The translations under genes were made by a program, and so were the position numbers. The notes beneath the pieces are model-generated. The model ran no database searches and was not told the DNA's origin. It worked only from the letters and a program-made list of their open reading frames with translations. Shown one piece after another: positions 1 to 10,524 of a stretch of DNA of 64,000 bases. Location of the stretch: positions 36,456,001-36,520,000 of the forward strand of contig JBANAY010000003.1 in the NCBI GenBank assembly GCA_037952775.1, given 5' to 3'. The stretch comes from Clonostachys chloroleuca (lineage: Eukaryota > Ascomycota > Sordariomycetes > Hypocreales > Bionectriaceae). How positions within the stretch are numbered: the first letter of the stretch is position 1; each line of letters begins with the position of its first letter.

Positions 1-87
1 TTCGTCACGCTCTGATTCTTCTCTGAGTCTCATAGGCGAATACCTCTTGTACCTCATACCAATTGATTCGCGAAGACAATTTTCCCA

Positions 88-1993
88 ATGAGCCAAGGGG
101 ATGACTTGCGACAGCTCGAGCTGGAACTCCGACGAGATGGAACCCCCCTCACCAATTATTTCCGACACACTCGTATGGCGAGAGGAAACACGCCATCCTT
201 GGCCACGCGACATGTTGCTCCCACGCGAAGGATGCCAGCTGAGCGCCAAGGAGGGCTCTGGATCGTGGACAGGATCCTGGAGCCCCAGACAGTCGCCCAT
301 TTCATCGCCTGCGTGTTTGGTGCCCCGCTCCCCAATGGCCAGCAGAGCAAGTTCCCGGCGCTCTCTGTTGATGAGGCCCAGTACATCAAGAAGCCCTTGT
401 CTGAGTGGGCGCCACCTCCGTACGACGGCAGCCAGCATTCGGTCATGGGCAAGATATTAACGCACATAGGTTCGTACGAGGATGAGAACAATTTGACGGT
501 TCTTTCCAAGGAGCTCAGAACCATCAAGTCGTTGGTCTGGTCGGGGATGGCACCAGTGTCTGATAGGCGCTGGCGGGAGCTGGACCTCGACTCGCCCGGC
601 AACTTTCACAACGCGTGCCGGTATTTTTGTGCTGTCATTGACGTGTTTCACTATCTCAATATGCCGGCAGTGAAGCCTCGCTTGCGTAAGACTTACAACG
701 TGATATGGGATCAGCTAAAGATCTTCGAGTATTCGCTCAACAACAATAGGAGAGCTAAGGGGGAGCCAAAAGTCAACCTCACTGGGATGTGGCATGAGTA
801 CATCGATGCGCTTTTCGCCTCGATAACCCAGCACGCCCATGATTGGGTGACAACCCACATTGAACGGCTTCGCGGGCCAGTTCTCCAGCGTTTGAACGAC
901 ATTGTTAAGAACAAATCCGCATCCTCGGCTGGAGAACTGGACTTTTCAGAGGAAGAGATGGATCTCTCGAACAAGCTTCACGACCTTGTGGAGAACGCAG
1001 CCCAGGCGGACACGGCCATCTTCTTGCCAATGGACGGGTACCGTGGGTGTGAGCTCGTCAACCAGGACAACGCACCGCTTCCAGATGCGAAGAATCCGTA
1101 CCGTGAGCAGCCCATATCGTTTTCAGCAAACAAACGAGTCCGAGAGCTTGACTACTACGCCCGAATCAAATACCTGACGACATATAAAAAGTGGAAAGAG
1201 TTCGACAATAGCGACCTGGCCACCCTTGTCGACCGGCTTGACTTGGTGTCCAAGGGAGACAGCTTAAGCGCGAACCAAGTCATTGCACAGCACCAGGCAA
1301 GAATGGAACTTCGAGGACCAACCAAACCACCATTTGATGAGCTTTGGGTGATTGAATCTCAACGCGAGGGAGGTAACAAGCGATTGGGGTTCATCGCCTA
1401 CCGGCTGAGCTATGATCATACAGATGAGGAATGGGAAGAGTTCAAGACCAAGTTCGAATCGGATGTATCAAATTGGCGAAGCGAGATGCCTGATATGGAT
1501 GAAATAAAGGCGAGAGCCATGGTTGAGTGGCGGGACCCGCGCACAGTTGGCCTTCCCGAGAATGATGTTGACGCCGTTCGGAAGTAAGTTCAACCCACAT
1601 ACAGTACTTTGTTTTGGGCCTCCACTAATATTTTCTCCAAGGCACTTCGCTTCCCTTGAGAAATTCAACTTGATCCCCGAGCATGTTAATGAAGGAGTTA
1701 TACTCGCTGCGGACAAAGCTGTCATCGACTCATATCTGAAACCAACTCCAGGTCAAGGTGGGTTTGTGCTCGCCATCGAAGCGGGGTTTGACCCGGACGA
1801 TGAGTGGCGAAAGCAGCGAAACGAGTCACCAGGATACCCAGGTATCATGAAAATTCTAGGAAGTGTACTTTGGGATGACGTGAGTGCATCGATGGTTTTG
1901 CAAGCGCGGCAACTGGATGATCTCTGGGTCTTGGCCATGGACCATCCCCTCAAGTTGTATGAGGGATACATGCCGCGACATGCTCCGGTCTAG
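88..1993 (+). CDS. Conserved hypothetical protein, two exons
   Basis: I do not recognise a characterised family. The model is exon 88-1583, a 58-bp intron 1584-1641 (GTAAGT...CCAAG) and exon 1642-1993, giving about 615 aa. The split codon (AA|G) restores Lys and the frame continues directly into HFASLEKFNLIPEH. The start follows a stop-rich leader. There is no signal peptide or membrane segment. The protein is charged and mainly helical in character, with Trp- and Tyr-rich stretches, and the C-terminal exon is rich in acidic residues. The consistent open frame over 1.8 kb and the clean intron support a real gene. Its function cannot be inferred from context. Confidence 0.8.
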
Positions 1994-2535
1994 ACAGATT
2001 GATAAAGCACGGTCACAGCAGGCAATTTAGAAAGAAGATCGATCTAGCTTACACCTTGTAAAAACCTATGAAATTAATGGAAAATCTCATGCAATGCGCT
2101 ATCCAGCGTGGCCCAACTACTTGCGGAAGCAGCTTAGAGTGCCCCCTTCATCTTCTGCAGACTTTCCGCCACCCCCTCCGCAAACGCCTCGCGCAGAGCC
2201 TTATTCTTATATCGCACCAATAAATACGCATTGCAACCCAATGAAACTGCAGAATCGTTCTGGGCTTCAATACGTCGGTGGAAAAACGACGGGCCGCACG
2301 TATTACGACTCTAATAAGCCTATGGGGTCAGATACTCGCCCGCCAATAACTCTACCTGAATAGACAAAAGTGCAGTGATGCCGCCAGCTGGACATTTCGC
2401 TCAGCCCAGCTTGCGCCTAGCCCGTACTTTTATGGCCTGGCTTTTTGTTAGACTGCACCCAGCCGTCATATATTCCAAGTGAGTCATTGAATTTCATATG
2501 GAATTTCGCGATAACAATTCCCCAACCAAAGACGC
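1994..2535. other. Intergenic, no gene seen
   Basis: Spacer between the orphan gene and the HeLo gene. It has short open frames only, one of 89 codons at 2094-2363 with no domain and a poor start context. It presumably contains the promoter of the HeLo gene. Confidence 0.6.
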
Positions 2536-4005
2536 ATGGCTGTAGCTCTTGCCATGAGCGGTCCCGGCCTTGGCCCCGGGTCGTTGATTCTACAAGTAGT
2601 AGACGAATGTGTCAAATGTAAGCCACGCATTGTTACTCCATGCTAGCGATGCCATTGACCACGATCATTGTGGATAGACTATAAATACTTCAGCGAGGCA
2701 TCCAAGATGCCAGAGAAGCACCGATACTTGCAACTTCGACTACAGCTAGAACAACAACGATTTCTCGTCTTCGTCGAAGAAGCTGGGTTGCTGTCTACTG
2801 AAACCGGTTTCGAGGCGCTTTCGATCAACTCGACCCTACTCCAGGAAACCCTTTCCGAGATTAAGATGCTCTTCGAAATGTTCCAGCAAGCGAACGGGAA
2901 ATACGTCGATATCGTGCTTCCGGATGGACCCGAGGAAAAGTTGAGCCCTCAGCCGAGCATGATGGAACTGCTTTGCGCCACACAAGCTCCTATTGCCAAG
3001 ATCGACATCTCAGTTGCGCCCACTGCGAACACATCCCTGCGATCGGATTCGATTTTCAGAAATTTAATTTGGAAGGCGAGGAAGCTGCGTACAATCATGG
3101 TCGAGCCAAAACGTTTAGTTTGGGTAGCATTTGATCAGAAGGCCTTCACATCTTTGATTGCAAACCTGGAGGTTCTCAATTCGGCACTGATTTCCCTTCT
3201 TCACTCTTCCAGGAGTCGTCGAATAAACCAAGCTGTTCAAACAAGTTATCAAGAAATCATGCAGCTGAAAAACGACCTGCAAGGCCTGGAGGCTACGATT
3301 CAAGCCAAAACTTACAACTCTAATCGAGAGGAGGAAGACGATCAGTCGGCCGTGACACCGACGGGAAGCTTGGCTTGCCAGTCTGTCACGATAGAGACGA
3401 AATCAAAAGTTCAGCAGTTGAAAGATAACAAGGAATTGGCTAATGTAAATATTCATCGTTTGGACATCGATCAGTCTGATGATCCTGCTACTCCACCTTC
3501 GCACAGAAATGAGAGAGGGGAAGCTCAAATCAAATTGAGCTTGACATCTAACATCGACTCTGGCTGCAACGACCTGATAACAAGAACATCGGCCTCGAAA
3601 AGAGGCTACTGCGAGACAAGAACGGCGTCTGGACCCTCACGAAGTGCATCGCGACAAGATGATGCTCCGATCATTGCCACGCCATTATGGCAGGGCAGCG
3701 CCCAATCCACACGAAAAGTGAACATGATCCTCAATGCAATGAGTTTCAACAATTTCGAAAGCAGCTATGTGGACATCTCGCAGAAGCTGGCTTGCGTCAC
3801 CGATTACTGGCTACCCATCACGTCTCGCTCCACAATACCGGAAGAATCGAAAAGAGCAATGCAGATCCCGGAGAAAGCAGAGTTGCACAGCGCAACAAGG
3901 GAATGGGTGGCAGACGGTTATACTGATACGGCGCGAAGATATCTCGGGCAATTGGATCCCGGCCAGCCTCGTAGATTGTTACAAGTTAGAGGTGCGGGTG
4001 AATAA
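2536..4005 (+). CDS. HeLo-domain (prion-inhibition/propagation type) protein
   Basis: I place the start at 2536, upstream of the long open frame: exon 2536-2617, intron 2618-2677, exon 2678-4005. The splice rebuilds ..VVDECVKYYKYFSEASK.., which together with LQLRLQLEQQRFLVFVEEAGL is the typical beginning of a HeLo domain (HET-s/LopB type). Later in the domain LVWVAFDQKAFTSLIANLEV also fits. HeLo domains are N-terminal helical effectors of fungal programmed cell death and incompatibility proteins. The middle of the protein is Ser/Thr-rich and probably disordered. The annotated stop at 4005 is probably premature: after about 3935 another frame (to 4435) encodes NWIPASLVDCYKLEV and DFWIAPVAAPLHLL, which resembles a retropepsin-like domain. 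A one-base frameshift near 3930-3950 would join the two parts. The gene ends tail-to-tail with the F-box gene. Confidence 0.75.
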
Positions 4006-4435
4006 GGAGCAGGGCCACTTGGCCCTGAGAGGGCAACATTTTACTTCATCTGAATACGTTAAACTGACCTTCACCGCCAGCGGAGGTCAAGTTCTGAAGC
4101 GTGACTTTTGGATAGCGCCGGTGGCGGCACCGCTTCACTTGCTGATTTGGAACACTTCGGCGTCGCGAGACTCCTTTGACTGCGTTAAGACTCGTGGGTC
4201 AAGAGGTGGAACTGACTATCATAACCATGCCCTGCAAGAATATCTATGGCGTACTTGGGTTCATTGTGTTGAGATGCTGGGTTTGGCATCGTTGGGTTTG
4301 GCATCGTTGGGTTTGGCATCTTTCATTGCTGTTTTAAAATTTGAAGGTAAGCTCCGAAACCCAAGAAAAGGTCACTTGGCAAGAGCGCATAGTCTCAGTA
4401 TCTTGAAATCTACCCGTCGTAATGCGAGAAAGTGA
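3930..4435 (+). pseudogene. Out-of-frame C-terminal extension of the HeLo gene (aspartyl-protease-like)
   Basis: This is the +1 frame relative to the HeLo reading frame, open to a TGA at 4433-4435. Its residues read DISGNWIPASLVDCYKLEV, then a beta-rich stretch with FTSSEYVKLTF, then KRDFWIAPVAAPLHLLI. This order of elements resembles the strand pattern of retropepsin-like domains that follow helical domains in some fungal proteins. The DTG motif expected just before it would fall where the main frame reads TDTA at about 3920-3934, so the lesion probably sits there. The extreme C terminus carries a 3 x 15-bp tandem repeat (GLASL units). The domain assignment is tentative. Confidence 0.45.
4277..4321. 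repeat. 3 x 15-bp tandem repeat
   Basis: Three head-to-tail copies of a 15-bp unit (TTGGGTTTGGCATCG) with one mismatch at each outer edge. Because 15 is a multiple of three, the repeat encodes GLASL units in the downstream frame of the HeLo locus. Confidence 0.9.
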
Positions 4436-4436
4436 T

Positions 4437-5780
4437 TTATTGATTTTGACGCCTCTGGATTGCACCTAGCAATTCATCCAGGGCCTTTTGATCCCCTTCT
4501 TCGGCAGGCTTGTGCCGGTCAAGCATTGCTTGTTCGCTTGGTTCCAAGTCAGAGAAATCCATGTCGCCTCCAAAATCTGTCGGGTCTTGCCATCCGTCAC
4601 CTTCACAAAAAGCACTGTATCGAGACCCATACAAGACTGTGGTCTGTTGCGTCGGGTTGATGTCGGTTTGAACAGCGTCGAGTTCTTTAATATATCTTGG
4701 CCCAGGGAAAAATTTGAAGTCGACGAGGTTGGGTAGGCTGGTACGAATTTTCTCAAATATGAACTCCCAAGTCCCTGGAAAGAAAAATAGTTCTCCCCAG
4801 TCACTGCCAAATGTACCCTCTGGAATGGGCTCCCAATCATGCATTTCCGGGTTCCAAAGATCCAGTCCCTCATTTAGCCGCAGTACTGTAGCAATGGTGC
4901 AACTGTCCAGTCGCAAGCTCTCCAATGTAGTCTGGCTGAGAACCCAGTCAAAATGATTATAGTGCGAAATGTTGAAGTATTTAAGCTTCAAGCTCTTGAG
5001 ATTAGGGAATGCTAGACCACGGCCATTGAATGTGCCTGGTGCTGTCCCCCAAAAATCATCAATGCATAATGATAGTGATCTCAAGTTCGCCATTGGCATC
5101 AACCAACTGTCTTGCAGCCATGGTTCAAAAGTCACTAGCTCAGCTTCACGGATATCCCATTCTTCTCGAGATTCGTTGTGTTCCTGAACAATATGAAGGT
5201 CGAGTTCCTCAAGATCTTGAGTCACAGACTTGAAGAGACTTGAGGATGTGAACGTGGGAATGGGCGCGTTTTGCATATTTTCAACCGCGAATGAGCGGAT
5301 GCTAGTCCTTCCAGGCTGGTATGATCGCGCCTGTATCGCATTGAACACAGCCTCGAAAACGTTGATCCGTTTTGGGTACGTTTCATGGCTTATCATATCA
5401 TTCTGGATGGATTCCGGGCCACTGCACACTGGAGAGAAGTTGACTGTGATTTTCTCCACGTAGTGGAGATCGCAAATTTTTTGCAAGGCAGTGGTAAACC
5501 CCGCTGGGAGTTCGTCCCAAAACCCTTTATCATCGTCGGTGATATGGCTGTAGATGAGAACCTCGCGAACTGCGTCTTTAATTTGCTCATTTTCAAGTAA
5601 GGCACCCCAAGTCTTGTAACCCTTTTCCGTCGGTCTCAGTATTATTTTTCGAAACGCGTGTGGTACTGCTAAGGTATTCCAACGCTGGCATACCGATCGT
5701 GCCGTGAGTGCCGTAGAAGTTGGCTCCATGAGGCCAATAATGCGTCCGAGTAATTCGGTTGGGAGTTTTTGGGCGGCCAT
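4437..5780 (-). CDS. F-box protein with leucine-rich C-terminal region
   Basis: Single exon, 447 aa. The N terminus QKLPTELLGRIIGLMEP followed by ARSVCQRWNTLAVPHAFRKI is a typical F-box, the Skp1-binding helix bundle of SCF ubiquitin ligases, at about residues 4-45. Downstream there are repeated LxxLxL-type segments (for example LRSLSLCIDDFW and LKSLKLKYFNIS) typical of irregular leucine-rich repeats used for substrate recognition, and an acidic C terminus. The likely role is a substrate adaptor for an SCF complex; the target is unknown. Its stop codon lies one base from the stop of the extended HeLo frame, so transcripts of the two genes would overlap at their 3' ends. Confidence 0.85.
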   Translation of the reverse strand: MAAQKLPTELLGRIIGLMEPTSTALTARSVCQRWNTLAVPHAFRKIILRPTEKGYKTWGALLENEQIKDAVREVLIYSHITDDDKGFWDELPAGFTTALQKICDLHYVEKITVNFSPVCSGPESIQNDMISHETYPKRINVFEAVFNAIQARSYQPGRTSIRSFAVENMQNAPIPTFTSSSLFKSVTQDLEELDLHIVQEHNESREEWDIREAELVTFEPWLQDSWLMPMANLRSLSLCIDDFWGTAPGTFNGRGLAFPNLKSLKLKYFNISHYNHFDWVLSQTTLESLRLDSCTIATVLRLNEGLDLWNPEMHDWEPIPEGTFGSDWGELFFFPGTWEFIFEKIRTSLPNLVDFKFFPGPRYIKELDAVQTDINPTQQTTVLYGSRYSAFCEGDGWQDPTDFGGDMDFSDLEPSEQAMLDRHKPAEEGDQKALDELLGAIQRRQNQ

Positions 5781-7257
5781 TGTGGGAAGTAGGCGAAAAG
5801 AAGTATCTCAGATACGATTTTATGTCGGTTGAGGAGTCTTTAATTGGTAATTTGGCAATCTCTGGAGTCAATCGTCTGGGTACGAAGATGTGTTTTTATG
5901 TTCAACCGCCGCATTTTGTGTAGTGGTAAGATGAACGGACTTTGAGCAAAATTGGCAGCGTTTCTGTTCATATACTCACTGTTGCAACGTGCCGTTATAA
6001 GCAGGCTAGCCGGCCTAGTGATTAGTGAATAGGCGATAAGCAAGCATGACAGAAGTCCACGCAAAATTGCTAATTCTGGCAAACATTGCTCCATAGTAAT
6101 GGAAAAATAAATGCGGAAAGGGCCGAGAGGCAATCGTGAACACGCCTGCCTAGAGAGGTAAGTCATCCGACAGTTTGAACTAGGCAATTATCCTGCTCGC
6201 AACTCTAGGCTTCCAATAATCGTTTCAGCGTACCTCAGCTACCTTGCGTATCAAAGGAAGAAACCAACCACATCAATGATTAGGTTCTGCTATATGCTAT
6301 GCCCTGTATCCATGTTCGAGTTCTTGGAAGACAGAAAGCTCACATAGTCAGCAATATCCTCGGGCGTTTATGCCTTCTTAATCGCAAGTCGCTCCTCAAC
6401 TGCTTTGTTCAAGGCGAGCCGCCTTTAAACGCACATCGAGCTTTGTGCAGAACTTTGCATTGATATCTTATCTCAATCTCCAGTTCGATGACTGCTCTAA
6501 GAAAGCAAGCCAATTCTTGCGAAGAGGTGCGTGAACAAGCCTCCTGGATAGGCCTTGCAATTGAATCATGGTAGCCACTCAAAGGTCCTGGATTTCCTTG
6601 GGGGTAGAGAAGAGAGAGAATGTTGTACTGGTTAAAAAATAAGCATATCCGGGTATTATATTGCCTATAAGGCTAGGTGGGCTCTTTTGAAATACTGGGC
6701 AACGAATATATTGGTAGTTCAAGGATACTCGAGGGGTGGATGTAAAGACTGCGAGAGTAGAAAACGCTTATACTCTTCTCATCTTCATTAATGCATATAT
6801 TATAGTCTGATGTGAATACTCTCTGTTGGGTATGCAGTTATTCGGTATAGTGTGTGGCGCGATGTTCAACGTCGTGATTTCAAATGACATGATATTCGAT
6901 CCGGATATTCGATCGGGATCGGCAATACCGGCGTGTATGCACTTGAAAACCTATGGCGCAATATGCATCGGGTATGAGCCATCCGTAGTGTAACGATAAC
7001 CATAGGTACGCACAAGCACTAGTGGATTCTTTATCCGTTGTATTCATAATCAGTATGGGTTAATCCTTGAATGTGGTATAGACTTATTCATCAACACTAT
7101 ACACGTGATGTTCCAGATGATGACATTCTGGGTGCGTATGACGATGCTATCAATCGTATACCCAGCTAAACCCCCCGTACAATCTCCTCATTTTCCGCTT
7201 CATAAACCTGCCACCTTGGAACAGTTCACACAACTTTGTCGACATCAGTAAAACAAG
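5781..7257. other. Long spacer, no intact gene
   Basis: About 1.5 kb between the F-box gene and the FMO gene, AT-rich and stop-rich in all frames. Apart from a possible short dehydrogenase relic near 6.3 kb nothing is recognisable. The last 200 bp presumably hold the FMO promoter. Confidence 0.6.
6262..6420 (-). pseudogene. Possible 3' relic of a short-chain dehydrogenase gene
   Basis: On the minus strand this stretch reads ALNKAVEERLAIKKA, a stop, then TPEDIADYVSFLSSKNSN, MDTGHSI, a stop and QNLIIDVVGF. The order (P-E-D-I-A-D-x-V-x-F-L-x-S, then TG.., then QNLIIDV.G) is that of the conserved end of classical short-chain dehydrogenases. No intact upstream part is seen. The match is short and the call tentative. 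Confidence 0.4.
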
Positions 7258-9014
7258 ATGGGAGGAGAGAAGAAGACACGGTCGGTGGCGGTTATAGGCG
7301 CCGGGGCATCAGGTAATGAATTGAAAGCACCAAAACCCTCCCAGCGCTGTTGATCCGCGGGCTGACCAGTATTCTTCTATAGGCACTATCACGGCCGCGG
7401 CGCTTCAAGCTGAGAACTACTTCACACGCATTCGGGTATTTGAAAGAAGAGAATCTCCCGGCGGCACATGGTAAACTTGCTCGATTTGTAAATCTCCTTT
7501 ATACTTCATGCTGAGTACCAACGACTATCGGCTAGGATTTACGATGAGAGCACAAAGCCACATCTACCGGTGAAGCCAGGGGATCTACCCTCCCAGAGTG
7601 ATCCCCCACTACAGATTCCCTCGGTCTTACCAGCTACAACGGCCCCAAACCACCAAAATAGATATCTGGAGACTCCTATTTATGCGGGATTGACGTGAGT
7701 TGCGGAAAAGCCCAAATTGATGATGGCGCATTTAACGTGTTCGCTAGAACCAACGTTCCGGCTATAGCGATGTCATTTTCGGACGCGCCTTTCGCCTATG
7801 GACCATTCGTGCCACATTATGTTCCTCAACAATATTTGTCTAATTACTTCTCGACTCACAAGTTGGATTCCCTTCTCGAACTGAATACCACACTCGAGGA
7901 CCTAACAGAAGTCGAGTCGGAGTCTAAAGAGAAGGACAATGGGTGGAAATTGACACTCCGGAAACGTGATTTGGTCCAGAATGTCGACATTTGGTGGGAG
8001 GAATATTTTGATGCTGTGGTATTGGCAAACGGCCACTATACAGTACCATATGTTAGTCCATTTTCACGTGCGAAGACAATATTGCAATTTCAGAAAGCTG
8101 ATCAGCCAAATTTAGGTTCCTTACGTCAAGGGCCTGGATGAGTACATCAAGAAGTTCCCTGGTCGCGTGATCCACTCCAAGTCATACCGCGTGCCCCATA
8201 TTTGGAAGGGGAAGAAAGCAGTTGTCATCGGTAACTCGGCCTCAGGGAAAGACGTTTCGACCGAGTTGGTGAAATGGGTAAGCCTCCCGCTCTACCAATC
8301 CAGGAGGTCAAAATCTAGATGGGACGGCGAAGAGCCACCCCCGGGGATTGAGTGGAAACCAGTGATCACCGAGTATCTATCGGATGGAGGCATTGTCTTT
8401 AGCGATGGCACTATCCTTCGGGACATCGATGTGATCGTCTACGCCACAGGATATAAACCCTCTTTTCCGTTCTGGAATCTAGAAAAGAATGGCCGCCCGC
8501 TTTATGATTACGAGCAGGGCAAGCTCATCAACAGCTATTGGCATACTTGGTTCCATCATTTTCCCACTCTGGCTATTGTCGGCCTCCCTCGAGTTCTCAC
8601 CTTCCGCAGCATGGAGTATCAGGCGATTGCTATCGCGCGACTTCTGTCCGGGAGACAATGGAAGTCTCTTCCCCCATCAGGGAGCAGACAAGGTGGGAAG
8701 TGGAAAGACTTGAGAAATCAAAAGCGAACCGGACCAAATTCCATGACATTGTGTGGGATGAGGGGGAGACCCAAGAATATCTTGGTCTCTTCTTCCGTAT
8801 TGCTGGCCTGGGCACACTTCTTGGAGAGGGGCGAGTGCCCCCGGTCCTGAGTAAGGAGACCATCTGGGCTATTGAGAACATTAGGAAATACCCAGAGCCG
8901 GGAAAGGACCAGAGGATAAGGGAAGGATTCGCTCGTGTCGAGGATTTACAATCTGAAGAACAAGACTGGGTTGTCGCCCACCGCCCAAACAAGGGTGCCT
9001 TATGGTTCATTTAG
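7258..9014 (+). CDS. Flavin-containing monooxygenase (FMO) family, one frameshift
   Basis: Five exons: 7258-7312, 7383-7470, 7536-7694, 7748-8051 and 8116-9014, about 501 aa if the reading frame is restored. The FAD-binding GAGASG is at residues 14-19. The FMO signature FPGRVIHSKSYR (FxGxxxHxxxY) is near the start of exon 5, then NADPH-binding GNSASG, and YATGYKPSFP matches the late F/Y-ATGY motif. Such enzymes oxygenate nucleophilic N or S atoms or ketones using FAD, NADPH and O2. In exon 5 the frame breaks at a run of five C (8671-8675): upstream reads ARLLSGRQWKSLP, while downstream IREQTRWEVERLEKSK to the end lies in the next frame. One missing C in that run explains it. It is either a sequencing error or a young pseudogene. 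Confidence 0.8.
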
Positions 9015-10524
9015 AATACATTTATAGAAATGCAGACAGTAAGACCGATAGCTGGATGTTTAGAGGCAATTGATGAGGATGTGCAATGAACCTGAAACTT
9101 CTGATCTGATCTGGAGTCCTCGCTTTGATTTTGGCCTGGCCTATTGACCGGTTGGCTGGTTGTCTTTAACCTGACCTTAGGTCCCATTCGTTTGGGGGTA
9201 TTAGGTGGTTCACGGGGTTTTGAGGGTTTCCAATCTACAATGCCGAACCAGGGATCTGGTCGCGACCGCTTTCCCATGTCGAACTTTTAGTGACTAGACT
9301 GAAAGCTTTTGCATACCTTGTAAATCTCGTCGGGAATTCAACCCTTCTTGGCAGCTCTAACTAATCTCACGGGTGACTGATCCACTAATTCCTTCATGGT
9401 GCCTTCCTTGATTATCTCCACGCAAGTGTCTCAATATGTTGAGCTTCTCTACTGTTGGGAAATTGCTGAGAGACGTACATGGTGCTTTCAACCAGCGGTG
9501 ACCAATAGTATTCTATTAAACTCTGCAAGTGCTATAGCCCTGACCCAGCTGTCTACTTCAACGATGAACAATCGAAGCAGGCCAGACTTTCCAGTGATGG
9601 GTTGTAATACTTGATTCGGCTGCTGGTTTTAGGGGTAAGCAGTCGGTGCTGCTTGCTATGTAACCAGCTCCGAATTAGTTGCCAGCACAGCTACTTAGGT
9701 TTGAGCAATTCGGGTGACTACTCCAATCTGAATCCCTCTCTCAAAATAGGTAAAGCAATCCAGTTGGCTGAAAAGCAAAGTGGATAGGTTGTCCTAATTA
9801 AAGGAACAAACACAAACAATAAGCTTTATATGGCTAGCAGGGGGATGAAGCGAAGGTTACCCTATGTGATAACTACCTAAGGAGGGCATGGAGGACGCAA
9901 TGCATTCGCTTGGATCACAAGCTGGCATCAGGGGGAAAGGCTTTCTGGACCATCTCTCTACCAAGAAAGGTAGACTCGAGACACGGCATCTACTTGGAAT
10001 ACAGGGAACACTAGTCAAAAGGAAGAAAAAAGCTGTAAGTGCTAATTTCGTTGAAGTTCGAAGACCCTCTTTGACCCCTGTTTGGAGACTTCGCCCCATG
10101 TAGTGCCCGCGCCTTGTCTGCTGTCTTCCAATCTTCCCTATTTGGGCATTTTCTTGCGGCCACGATTGGCCTCCTAGTGCTTGTAAGCCCTCGATGACAG
10201 CGGGGCTGAGTTGTCCCACCTGTGTCGTCATGGAGGCAGCTCGTTTTCTCCTTTTAGGCTATGTTCAGCGGTCTACTAAGTAGCTGTAACTTCTCATGTG
10301 TCAACAGTCAATTCTCATAGGTCAGCAATCAATATTGTTCCCAAGCCTCAGCGGGGCTCATTCATAGTCCCATGGGAGATCTACGCAAGAAGCTGCGGCC
10401 ACGCATGGCCAACACCGGTATAAAGACAACTTGTTTATCCTCTTCATCTAGAAAGTTACCTCTCATCGGATCATTGCAATTCCTACACATCTCATCTCTT
10501 ACTTCTCTTTTTCTTTTGTCCAAG
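9015..10524. other. Intergenic, no gene supported
   Basis: A 1.5-kb spacer. Open frames of 70-124 codons occur on both strands (for example 9857-10231 on the minus strand), but none has a recognisable domain, splice pattern or convincing start. The last 100 bp are the likely promoter and leader of the beta-lactamase-like gene; an in-frame upstream ATG at 10372 would only add a low-quality leader. Confidence 0.5.

Noticed and set aside
9857..10231. Minus-strand frame of 124 codons
   Set aside because: No domain, no splice partner, biased composition (Ser/Leu); probably chance.
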